Notes under the pieces: generated by a model | Databases searched by the model: none | What the model saw: the letters and a program-made list of their open reading frames with translations, nothing else | Told to the model about the DNA's origin: nothing | Part shown: positions 54,201 through 63,441 of the stretch, piece after piece | How positions within the stretch are numbered: position 1 is the stretch's first letter | Layout: every line of letters starts with the position of its first letter | Origin: Parietichytrium sp. I65-24A | Taxonomy: Eukaryota; Sar; Bigyra; Thraustochytrida; Thraustochytriidae | Length of the DNA: 64,000 nt | Reading direction: 5' to 3' | Assembly (NCBI GenBank): GCA_012862575.1 | Contig: BLSF01000015.1 | Location: forward strand, 371,545 to 435,544 | Translations under genes and position numbers: made by a program

Positions 54201-54600
54201 CAAGCGAAATGAGCTTCTCCACATGTGTAATTTCCCCAAACGTCACTGCTCGCAAGAGACTGGTCGAGCCGGCGGCTGTTTCAAGGTTTGCACTTGCGCC
54301 AAGGCGGATGGCCTCGCATATTTTCACAAAGTCGTATCTAACGATGGACTCCTCGAGCCCTTGACAGGCATCTTCGAATCGCTTCTTTCCGTTTCCCGCT
54401 GTCTGCCTGCCCGTCTTGCCAGCCTTCCTGCAGGCCAGATACTCCTCCAGCTTCGCCTCGATGTCTTGCTCGGAGTGGGCTTCCCGAAGTCTTGCCGCCA
54501 GCGCCTCCAGTCGGTCGCACCCTGTCAAACCCGGCGTTGCAGTGCTCCGTCCCACGGCCTTGAGCGCATCGCGCACCTCCACCAAACTAGTCCAGTCCAT
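51295..54600 (-). CDS. Ankyrin-repeat protein with B-box-like zinc finger, TPR-like helices and IQ-like tail
   Basis: A 1101-residue cytosolic protein. Ankyrin repeats fill about residues 90-465 (for example LISLGANVNLITKKTGMSPL and LLRNGADVDLELPDGQTAL). A zinc-binding module follows at about 517-565: CWLCKK, then CAKCCGHFCVRCWEIHH and a final HH, a CxxC-CxxC-CxxC-H-H pattern like a B-box. A long helical middle (about 600-760) leads to TPR-like repeats (about 765-920). A second zinc-binding motif, YCQGC with CPFC 26 residues on, lies at about 967-995. The C-terminus (TIQRWYRANRKF) resembles an IQ calmodulin-binding motif. It is probably a scaffold for protein complexes; partners unknown. The ATG at 54600 opens MDWTSLVEVR. 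The gene lies 196 bases from the convergent acidic-protein gene. Confidence 0.75.
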   Translation of the reverse strand: MDWTSLVEVRDALKAVGRSTATPGLTGCDRLEALAARLREAHSEQDIEAKLEEYLACRKAGKTGRQTAGNGKKRFEDACQGLEESIVRYDFVKICEAIRLGASANLETAAGSTSLLRAVTFGEITHVEKLISLGANVNLITKKTGMSPLVLACSCDNLTVVQALLRNGADVDLELPDGQTALSTALRHGRLDPLALTLIHDAKPDLNRRNKDGLSYLEQCSTSFSLKLECAQLLIDHGADVSCGEDPAHPECGAIGIAWKFGQWKLAKYLEQVKFQKSIHLGWVADRQNSFASKRAASVFEGERRCNDVVRTHDVDQFINLVGVGECSVDHETPEGETMMLYAAHYGKIDLMIKLAQLGADVNRQNSTGFTTLIHAVRVANIKSICCLVHGMDSDLEICDNDGLTALMHATISGVYPVIQILLAGGARPSYASEGGLSAGLLLADSSRVDVAKLFEAAEFGTGHVAYGLYYCLDEEHANRILDLNKVEDLAELVNETKRRLCTQLPLPKPESVKQNQCWLCKKRASTRIKNSVPSWAFCAKCCGHFCVRCWEIHHASGSKRAHHLPIVSGTDPGAQPLLQFSSLDPRAIGNAPKPIEMLSLSEAARGIHDNAEALSKKMHFAAAKANLSLADKRDHLLELQREADRAPQRTLSDRVHRLENIQAQGEIQRQLDRDAAVARDCLDTMVLAKVCERISLDMDDLGDDQERAKTLARLMRGRDRVLEAQWDCDANACPERLHVFPVQLELAKLLVLNPLSEPPKVLEGIKLAEQVLSMQKKALQKESDPIYLFPIYVMADGHAKLKQFKVAIETVQEAFKICQGSTLAPDSAVRTRIVASFTDLLKRMEQFEGGREILKRDASFLRANLGTKHIQLKRHEHAIEDFELAKVALTEERVRRALSLRLKSKASLHQTIASFNIFLALTADSQTGWKLFENFARRHQGHHLTQFCNQVRQLNEANGGEELYCQGCRSTISRLRLAAGGEDWAAVGAECPFCKSGTLEDKYSFQVSEIYHKFVASSLLVCVPAQVKRQVKEELLKPGLDIFDKVVAIVSEHLFETLYRAFCKSESGFFYVCGLAFASDKRLGQSLTTIQRWYRANRKF

Positions 54601-55096
54601 TCCAGCCCACCATCGCCTGCTCTCCTCTCAGCCGAGGTGTGTATCTCTCTCTCTCTTTCTCTTTCTGTGCCATGGTCACGGCATCACGTCATGGTCACGG
54701 TCCTCGGAATCGTAACGGTCATATGTGTGTACATTAATGATCGTGCCTGGCAAATGTGTGTCCCAGTTTTACCAGGTGAAGTGGGAAGGAAAGGCGAGCG
54801 AAGAGTGGAGCGTTGCAGTGCACGGGTATAAAGAAAATTTGAAGGTAAAGTGTCCACTGAAGGTAGAGAATAGGTTTTTGATTTTGATACGATAAGAAGC
54901 TGCGAAGAGAAAGTGAAGGGGAGAGGAACTCGGCCTTCTCGGTCTGATCGCTTGCGCTGCTAGATTGCAGAATATTTGATGGGAAACAACACACAAGAGA
55001 CGTAATTAGAATACTTGGGGGAGCCTGGCTCACGAAACAGAACGGAAGAGTCCAGCGCTCGATGACTCTTTCGATTTGGGGGAGGGGGGAGCGAAG
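54601..55096. other. Intergenic region between the ankyrin and ammonium-transporter genes
   Basis: 496 bases. CT repeats at about 54,643-54,665 lie just upstream of the ankyrin start codon, and CATGGTCACGGCATCACGTC-like direct repeats (GGTCACGG) at about 54,672-54,702. No gene is seen. Confidence 0.6.
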
Positions 55097-56440
55097 TTAC
55101 TCCGCAGGAGTGATAGCAGCATCATCTTTGCCAATGAAGGCAACGCTGCCACCGTGCTCGGACGCATCGAGGCCAGCCTCCTCCTGCTCTGAGGAAACAC
55201 GGAGCAGACCAACCTTCTTGAGGATGAAGAAGACTGGAGCGCAGGTGACTGCAACCCAGACAATGATGCAGAGAAGTCCGATGAGCTGGGTAGCGAAGGC
55301 GATTCCACTGGTGTTTCCAGGGCAGTCAGCTCCGTAGGTCAGTGCGATGTTGTCTGGAGTTGCAAAGATTCCAACGCTGAGAACGCCCCACATTCCAGCG
55401 AATCCGTGGACTGCGATAGCATCAACAGGATCATCGATCTTGAGCTTGAGCATGAGCTTGGAGGAGGCAATGTAGACAATAGCGCCAATAACTCCAATCA
55501 CAATGGCAGAGTAGTCGTTGACAACTGGGCAAGGAGCGGTGATGGACACGAGTCCAGCCAGAGCGCAGTTGAGTGCCATTCCGATGTCGTACTTCTTGAA
55601 GACAGCCTTGCCAATGATGATGCCGGTCACAACAGCAGCAGCTGGGGAGAGTGTGGTGGTAACTGCGACCTTGGAAGCGGTAGCACCATCGAAGAGGAGG
55701 GTGGAACCGCAGTTGAATCCGTACCAGCCGAACCAGAGGATGAACACTCCAAGAGTCTGAAGCGAGATGTTGTGTGGAGGCATCGACTGTGGGACACCCT
55801 CGCTGTCAAAGCGTCCGAGGCGTGGTCCGAGGATCAGGGCCGCGAAGAAGGCAGCAACACCTCCGGTCATGTGCACGACACCGGATCCAGCAAAGTCGAA
55901 CATTCCGCATCCGCCCTTCTCAGCAAAAAGAGGGGAGCCGTCCTCAGGCTGGAAGGCGGAGAGCCAGCCGCCAGTGGCCCAGATCCAGTGGGTGACAACT
56001 GGGTACACGAAGGCGGTGAGGTAGACTGCGATGAGGAAGTAACCGAGGAGATGGACACGGCCGGCAACAGCTCCAGAAACGATGGTAGCTGCGGTGGCTG
56101 CGAAAGCGAACTGGAAGAAGAAGAATGCGCGGTCGGAGTTCTCCATGTCCTTGTTCACAAAAGGTCCGGTGCCGATGATAGCGTTGTCTCCTCCGAAAGC
56201 AAGGCCATATCCGAGGATGTAGTAGCAGATCGCTCCGATGGAGATGGTTGAAATGTTCTTGAACATGATGTTGACAGCGTTCTTGTGCTGCACGGAGCCC
56301 ACTTCAAGCATGGTAAATCCGGCGTGCATGAAGAACACAAGGAATCCCGCAATCAGGACCCAGATGTTATCCGCGGACGCTTTCAAGTCCTCCGCGAACG
56401 CGGCGATGTCCGCGATGGTTGAGTTCTCGTCGAGTGACAT
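55097..56440 (-). CDS. AMT: Ammonium transporter, Amt family
   Basis: A 447-residue plasma-membrane channel/transporter with about 11 hydrophobic helices. Family blocks: GFTMLEVGSVQHKNAVNIMFKN near residues 41-62, the DFAGSGVVHMTGG signature with Asp182 and His190, and AIAVHGFAGMWGVLS with His345. The two histidines match the twin-His pore pair of AmtB (His168, His318). It should take up ammonium/methylammonium for nitrogen assimilation. The C-terminus is short (about 45 residues) with acid and Ser residues, as in regulated AMT tails. Two-fold codons end almost always in C (AAC, TTC, TAC), a bias stronger than in neighbouring genes and typical of high expression. The start is ATG at 56440. 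Confidence 0.95.
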   Translation of the reverse strand: MSLDENSTIADIAAFAEDLKASADNIWVLIAGFLVFFMHAGFTMLEVGSVQHKNAVNIMFKNISTISIGAICYYILGYGLAFGGDNAIIGTGPFVNKDMENSDRAFFFFQFAFAATAATIVSGAVAGRVHLLGYFLIAVYLTAFVYPVVTHWIWATGGWLSAFQPEDGSPLFAEKGGCGMFDFAGSGVVHMTGGVAAFFAALILGPRLGRFDSEGVPQSMPPHNISLQTLGVFILWFGWYGFNCGSTLLFDGATASKVAVTTTLSPAAAVVTGIIIGKAVFKKYDIGMALNCALAGLVSITAPCPVVNDYSAIVIGVIGAIVYIASSKLMLKLKIDDPVDAIAVHGFAGMWGVLSVGIFATPDNIALTYGADCPGNTSGIAFATQLIGLLCIIVWVAVTCAPVFFILKKVGLLRVSSEQEEAGLDASEHGGSVAFIGKDDAAITPAE

Positions 56441-56697
56441 TTTTGCTGGCTGCCTCTTCTTCCCTTTACTTTATTTGCTCTGCTTTTTTCTTTTCTCTGC
56501 AGTTCGCCTGCTTGCCTCTGAGCTCCTTGCTTTCTGCGTTTGGGGTCTGCCGAATTGTCTCATCGCACTTGACCACGACGACTTTCTTTCCAACTTCTAT
56601 CTTTCCTTCTTCCCGACTACCGCTTTGCTATCCATCCACTACTGCCATTATGGGTCCCATGCCGTCTCCTTACTAAGCCAATTGCGGAATGAATGAC

Positions 56698-56698
56698 A

Positions 56699-56738
<40 letters not shown>
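56698..56738. repeat. (GA)n microsatellite
   Basis: About 19 GA units, one GA/CA interruption, upstream of the AMT gene. Confidence 0.95.
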
Positions 56739-56740
<2 letters not shown>

Positions 56741-58949
56741 TTCTGAGAGGGCTGGGCTCTCACCGACAATGACGATGGAAATGGCAATGACCAGTTGTGA
56801 GTGGATCTCTCTCTCCCTCTCTTTCTCTCTCTCTCTTTCTTTCCATCTCCTCTCTGACGCACCTCTCCTCTCTGGCTGAGGTGTGTGCTCTCTCTCTCTC
56901 TCTGTCTGTTTCTCTCTGTGCATTTGATGCGCAGGGAAGGAGAGAAAGAGCCTCATCAATTCCGAGCGAAGAAAGGACGATAGTAGGGGTGCTATGCTTA
57001 CGCACCTCCCAGCTAAGTGTGAGACCAACGCGCGAACAAGGCGGGCTACTGCCGCCTACCTGGCTCGTACGGAGAATTGACGTTCCGAACGTGCAGGCGA
57101 GAACGCTTAAGTCTCGCGGCGGCCCCTCGAAAGACGCTGTGGCGCATTTCCCACCGTGCGTCAGACATGTGAGAGGCGTCGGAAGGCTATTTGCTATTCG
57201 TTGTTGATGAACATTGAACATTGAACATTGACTGCGAACAAAAAAGACTATTCAAGTTCCAGCTCGTCTCGGCTGTCTGTTTGCTTTGACTGGCCGCCAT
57301 CGTCACTTGAGCGATCGATCAATCGATTCTTTCGAGACACCGTGCTATCGAGCCCAGTAAGCCAGGTCGTGCGCTCCAACTTTCAAACCCGTGATCACAC
57401 CTCAAATCTCGCTTAAAACCGATCTCCCTTACTCGTCAGACGGCAGTTTCGGAGAGATGAGGACCGGCGGGAAACCGCGCAGCGAGAGAGAACGAGAGAG
57501 GGATACGGTGACGGAGCGATCTCCCGAGAGGGACTGAGGGTTAAAACATTTTGAAACCTTGTTTCTCTGTACCGAGGTGTGTGTGCTAGTAGTACCCGCG
57601 AGACGACGCGCCACAAGTTTCCCGGAGGACATTTCGATTTGAAGAAATTAGATGATAATTATTTGAGCATCTGAATTCTGGATTTTCATTCTGTTTCAGA
57701 TCGTCATCCACTCAAGGGTTTGAACAAGCACATGCTTATATATTTGTATGAAAGAAAGAAAGAAACAAACAAAGAAACAAACAAAGAAAGAAATTGCACT
57801 ATCTCTGCTCGCTTTCTCTTTCTGTCTGTCTGTCTGTCTCCCTCCCTGAACTGTGGCCAGCGCCACTGTGAGGAAGACGGAGGAGCTGAGAAGAGACGAA
57901 CCAAAGTTCGTTCTGGCAATCGAAGACCAACAAGGTGGCGTTCGCTAATGTCTCGCTCGGACCCATGGGACGCAAAGTCTTGTATATACGCACCTCTTGT
58001 GACTTTTGCGAGGGGAACTTGCTGGCGTATTTGCCGGCTCCTCATCCTTCCTTCTCCCGCCCTTGGCTTGTGTGGAGCTTGTGAGGAGGAAGGCAGTGCT
58101 CCTCACAAGGTCCCCTCACAAGTTTCTCCTCACAGTTGCTCCCTCTCATTACACAGCCCCCTCACAATGGCGCTCCCTCCCCTCCCGTCCCTCACAACGC
58201 GATGTGAGAGATGAAAAATGTGAGGGGAGAGGGTGTGCTGATGTGTGCTGTTCGCAGCGCCTGCGTCATGGCGTGTCATTCACCCAGCTTTCGGGGATTC
58301 TTCCTTGGTCGGGTTTTCCCACTTGTCGATGAATTCCCGGCGAAACTGACGTAAAGAAGAAAAGAAGAAGTAGAAGAAGAAGAAGAATAGGAGGAAGAAG
58401 AGTTGGACCCGTCGTCATCTGCAGCTGTTCATTTTCGTTTTTCTCATTCAAAATATTTTTCAGGTCTTACGGGGCGGACGCGAATCAATTGCAGTAAAAA
58501 AATGAGGGCAGCTGGCTTTGCGTGGCAATTGTCTGTTTGGCCATCGAAAAGAAGCCGCAGTCGCAGTCGCAGTCACAGGCTCAAAAGTCTTTTTGGTTGT
58601 GGAGCCAAGGTGTGCACTGTCGCTTTCTGAATTTGTAAACATAGCAAGTACATAAGGGAAACCTTGGCGGGATCTAAACATGCGAAGATATTTCTTCGCC
58701 GAGAGAACGAACAGAATTCAGAAAAGGGATCCTGGCGCCGTCATATGATGGACTCGATGGGATGCGACGAGTCGCCAGCTTGAGAGAAGGTGCGAAAGAT
58801 CGGTATCCTCATCGGGTGTGTCGATAGCTCGAATGAAACGTATTGGAAAGATGATTAGTTTCAGACAAAAGGACTGCGAGTTCGTAATGAGTCTCTTGTC
58901 CTTGTTTGCGATTCTTTCTCAAGTTGATTGATACATTTATTTTGATTTG

Positions 58950-58961
58950 ATTGACTGTGAA
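58950..58961 (+). promoter_or_regulatory. ATTGACTGTGAA motif, copy 6
   Basis: Exact motif in 13-mer form (ATTGACTGTGAAT), preceded by GATTTG and followed by GTTCATTGAAATG. Plus strand, no called gene downstream. Confidence 0.45.
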
Positions 58962-59886
58962 TGTTCATTGAAATGAAGGATTCGCTCGCACGCTGTCAAC
59001 TGTGTGAAAGCAACAGACGAGTTCTGCAAGTTGGCTTTGGCCTCGTCACCCAAAGCAGTCATCGTGTCCGACATGATTTGAACGCTTTGAAGCACAGACA
59101 CAGACCCATCCGGGACTCGCGGTTCCTTCCGTATGACAAGGAAAGTAATAGCTGGAGATGAGTGCGTTTGCTCCATTTCCACCCCGACGAAGAGCCATTT
59201 CGCAGAGAAAGCACACCTTGCCGGAGAAAATAGGGCCGGTTTCCAATAATGCGGTCCAAAAAAAGATTCGTTCGTGTCAGCTTTGAAGCGCCCAAGCTCC
59301 CAAGCCCGAGGGACGATCTTTCTGCGTTCATACAACTTTTGCAGATGGTTTTTGCAGATGAGAGGAAAGGCCGATTTCGCCACGGCTCGTCAGCGAAGGC
59401 AACGTTCCTTGGCGAACGCTCGGGTCCGGACTGACGCTCCGTCCCAGCAGCTCCAGTCTCGCGAGATACTGAGTACGTGATCTATGGATCCGCTTCTGGA
59501 TGCGCTCAAATGGAGAAACCCGAGGCTTTTTACAGCGCACACCTCGTAACCTTAAACGCCACTTGTGCGTTCGTTCGTTGGCTCTTTGGCCCGTTGGTTC
59601 GTTGAAGAACGCGCCAGCCTAAGCTGAGCTGGTCGCGAACGTTGCCAAAGTTTTCCACTTCGCGGGTTTCCAAAACTTCCAGGGTCTTCCAGGAGCACAC
59701 ACTTTGCGCGAGCTGACGTCATCCGTGCAAGAATCGTGCTTGCATTTCCCGCCTTCACTCTCGGCCCCCGAGATCAACAAGGGTTTTCTCGACGCTGCTC
59801 GCGCGAGACCCGCTCTTGCTCGAGTTTGGCTTTGGCATGCTGTTGCAAACACATTCATTATTTTATAAACTAACTAATTCTACTCA

Positions 59887-59898
59887 TTCACAGTCAAT
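59887..59898 (-). promoter_or_regulatory. ATTGACTGTGAA motif, copy 7
   Basis: Exact motif in 13-mer form on the minus strand, about 940 bases from copy 6. Confidence 0.45.
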
Positions 59899-60110
59899 AC
59901 ACATTATACACATTCTCACATGCATGGCAAACACTCCAAAACGGGAAAAGGGTTCCGCCCCACAAATGCATTTCTGCGATGTAGTAGGGTACAATAATGC
60001 ACACTTAGTCACACTATCCAAAACGCCAGCAAGACCCCAGCAGGGGGGAATCTTTCCGCGGGAACAGCTCTCTGTTCTCTTAGGGAGACTCCCGCATTCT
60101 CGATGAATTT

Positions 60111-60389
60111 CTACGGCGCTGCGGGAGGCTCCTGCTCGTCGCGTTGTAAATTTCCCTTGGCCTGCAGAAATGTCTTGGTGCGCACCGCAGAATTAAGATA
60201 CGCCTTCTTCTCCGCGTAGAGTGAACAGATGTTTTCGCGCATGTGCTTTAAATCTGCCGAAGAAATGTATTGCACCCTGGCCATTGGCGCCCCGTGCCCC
60301 CCTACCGTGTGCAAAAATGGACAGCGACGCCGTCGGGCGGGGTAAGAGGCGAACGTTTGACTGTTCGGAGATCGCGTTGCAACGGACAA
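60111..60389 (-). other. Possible small reading frame, unassigned
   Basis: A frame of up to 92 residues; from its internal ATG at about 60,284 it gives MARVQYISSADLKHMREN and a helical Lys/Arg/Ala-rich rest. Composition is protein-like and not repetitive, but I recognise no family and it may be chance or a terminal exon. Confidence 0.2.
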
Positions 60390-61705
60390 TTGCCAGCCTC
60401 ACCCCGCAATACCGTGGCGCGTCGCTTACCTTCTCCTGCTGCCCTCCTCTCTTACCGAAGAGGGTAGCTCCTGGATAAGATGGTGTACCTCAGCCGCTCC
60501 TGCCTCCTCCCGCGCGGGAAGGTGGGCGACGGAGGTTGGTCGGGAGAGGTAGGCTGCGCAGTCCACGATGGATTTTCAATTTCTTCCTTGTGAATTGCGA
60601 GAAAACTGGTGAGGTTTTTCGTCCCGGTTTGAATAAATTATACCCATGGTTCACAGAGTTCACAGTGAAGAAAATGCTCCGCGTCTTTAAAAAATTCCTA
60701 TTTCGTTGCTGACTAGTTTTAATATTTCATGACACACGAGGGATGGGAGAGGAGGAAGACGCGGTTGCCGATTTTTGCGTGAAGGACCGACCGGACCACA
60801 GGGCGCTAAGCTCGGTCGTGGCACCTCCAAACTCGGCTCGCTTTCGGTTCAAGAATTCGGGAGACACAAGACAATCCAGCGCATCTTTGTCTATTCTTCT
60901 TCCTGTCAAGCCCGAACGAAGTGCAACGACTCGCTGCGCGCATTGTATTGTGCGCATGGCTTGTTTTACAAGTCGGAGTGAAGGTAATGAGTACTGAGTA
61001 CCGGTAGGCGTGCGAGGAAATTTCACGCGCCGAGACTCTTTCGCAGTGTTCAGGACTTGGTGTCAGAGCGAATGACATGTGGAGGTACTCAGTAGTAATA
61101 GCCAGATCGAATTGTCCAGGCACCGCAGAGAGCGGAAACTCGTAGCAGCACCGTTTGGCTTTGCAAACAATCGCACGCTTTCTGTTTCGTGTTTCCTGTT
61201 TTTGGTTTCCTGACTTTTTCTGTTTTCTGCTTTCCCTCGTCAAATACAACACCTCTCTCCATGGTAAGTAAACATTCAACCGAAAGTTTTCAAAGCTTCT
61301 TTTGGCCGAAAGCTGTTGAGTATAGATTCCATAGGACCGAGCAATTTCCCGTAAGCCTCGAAGTGTGACGAAATCTCTTCTAAGACTCTTAGTCTCTATT
61401 TACACATTGAAACGCCAGAAAATGGGGCGACGCATGACTATGAAAATGCGTGCGAACGCCAGCTCCAGCGTCAAGGGAGACTTTCCTGGGAGACCTTTAA
61501 CTGTGCATAAATCCTTCCCAATGTAAACCGTAATCAGTTTAAAAGATGCGTGTTATGCTGCCTGTGGGGGTTTGAGGTAGTTGAGGCAAATGGTATTGGC
61601 TAATTGAAACATTAGGAGTGAAGAGATCAGACCGCAGAAAGTAAGCTTACCCTCCGGTCTAGTCCAGAGACAGGCGAGTGGTTTTGTCTTTTTTGTTCAG
61701 AGAAC

Positions 61706-61731
61706 AAATCAATCAATCAATCAATCAATCA
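61706..61731. repeat. (AATC)n microsatellite
   Basis: About six AATC units, directly followed by AGTTGACAGTTTAG, loosely like the intergenic motif. Confidence 0.9.
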
Positions 61732-62596
61732 GTTGACAGTTTAGAACAGTGAGTGCGTGTTCACATGAACTATTTCCATCCACCCATTCGTTCTTTGAGT
61801 CCTCGGACTCCTTTGCCACTTGCCCACCCGTCTCTAGTACTCGCAAACGAATACAAACGAAGCAAATCGAAAAGTCGAAAGTGGCTATCGGACCGACCAC
61901 CTCCTTTGCGAAAAAAGAGATCGGCGTTTTGATGGAAGCAAGACCGAGCGAAGTTGGTCGATGAACATTGGCTGTGAACACTTTGATGAGGCGATCGCGC
62001 GTGGGGCCAAGTGGGAAACAACTGCGCACGCATATTGCAAATTGCAATGCATTGCATTGCAATGCAATTGTACAAAGTTTTTTGTGCTCTTCAATAAAAT
62101 AGATGGAGAGAGCGGTGAATGGCGGCGAGGAGCGTGCAAGGCGGATAAATGGAGGTTCACAATTCAGAACAGCAAATACCGGTACTCACAGAACTTTTTC
62201 AAAAGTTATACAAAAATTTTTCATTTACAGTTGAATCGTTTCAGACTGGTCTCTAATTTACTAATTCTGGAACAAAGATGAGCACAAAACGTTTGACTCA
62301 CGCAGATGACTAGTGCATTGCGTGCACGAGGTTTCGGTTGTCAAGAGAGAAGATTCGGGGCAATGGCATATGCTTCTTCTGGAACGGAAAAGCAACGAAG
62401 GAAACAAATAAACCGCAGGGGAGCTCTGCAGAGCACTAGCTCGGAATCATCAGAAACGCGCCAAAAGAAGCTGCTTACCACAGCCAAACCATGCCAAAGC
62501 CGCGAGACGTTCGGTGCTCTTTTCCATGCCATCATGAGTCATGCACGCACGGACAACGCCAAGGCCGTCGTACGAGTAGAGTTTTGCGCACCGGTA

Positions 62597-63157
62597 CATT
62601 GATACATTGATACATGCTTTGCGACTGGTGCCACAATCCACCTGCGTTGCAAGCCGCACGGCTGAGCACCGTAACCAACAGACACTTTGCTGCTGGCGAA
62701 TCAAAATCTTTCCTAAGAGGCGATGCTAGCGCGGCTACTCTCCACCGTGCACTTGGTATACTTGGTACCAGCCACGGCGAGAGGGTGCGAGTGGGGCTCG
62801 GTCTCCAAGCAGTTTCTGTCTGTGCTGACTGTGCTGTTTTAGTTTGGTTTGGAGCAGCGTANCATTGATACATTGATACATTGATACATGCTTTGCGACT
62901 GGTGCCACAATCCACCTGCGTTGCAAGCCGCACGGCTGAGCACCGTGACCAGTCGTAACCAGTAGAACGACCAACAGACACTTTGCTGCTGGCGAATCAA
63001 AATCTTTCCTAAGAGGCGATGCTAGCGCGGCTACTCGCCACCGTGTACTTGGTATACTTGGTACCAGCCACGGCGAGAGGGTGCGAGTGGGGCTCGGTCT
63101 CCAAGCAGTTTCTGTCTGTGCTGACTGTGCTGTTTTAGTTTGGTTTGGAGCAGCGTA
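62597..63157. repeat. Tandem duplication of about 265-295 bp separated by an N
   Basis: Copy 1 (62597-62861) and copy 2 (62863-63157) are near-identical: both begin with CATTGATA repeats and end GGAGCAGCGTA. Copy 2 has one extra CATTGATA unit and an added 22-base stretch near 62,950. A single N at 62862 sits exactly between them. This could be a real duplication or an assembly join of two versions of one locus. Confidence 0.9.
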
Positions 63158-63345
63158 GACAGAAAAGATAATTTATACTAGCGCAGCGGTCGCTCTACGC
63201 CAAAAGAAAACAATGAATGGGAAAGGCAACGAGCTTTCTCCACAAGATTGATGGTCCGTCGATTGCCAGCAGTCGAGTCGAACGAGAAAGCAAGCAAGCA
63301 AGCCAGCAAGAAAGAAAGAAGAGAGACGCACAGGGCAGCCATGGA

Positions 63346-63441
63346 ATGCACATAAAATGCGAGAAGAACTTTGGAAAGTCCCCGACGCCGAATGTGTGCG
63401 AAAAGTGTGCCGTTGCTCTGGACGGACGGCGACCTCGGCAG
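63346..63441 (+). other. Possible first exon of an intron-containing gene
   Basis: ATG at 63346 opens 32 codons (MHIKCEKNFGKSPTPNVCEK...CAVALDGRRPRQ), with a CxxC pair and an earlier Cys, ending at a good splice donor (CAG|GTAAGC, phase 0). CAAG repeats upstream (about 63,284-63,305) resemble the leader of the inhibitor gene. I could not find a convincing second exon, and an out-of-frame ATG lies five bases upstream. Confidence 0.2.

Noticed and set aside
55406-56251. Plus-strand frame of 281 codons opposite the ammonium transporter
   Set aside because: Antisense artefact of strong codon bias; acidic low-complexity translation and no ATG-anchored family match.
58937-59383. Minus-strand frame of 148 codons
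   Set aside because: No ATG at its start; from the first ATG only 79 residues remain, with no family signal.
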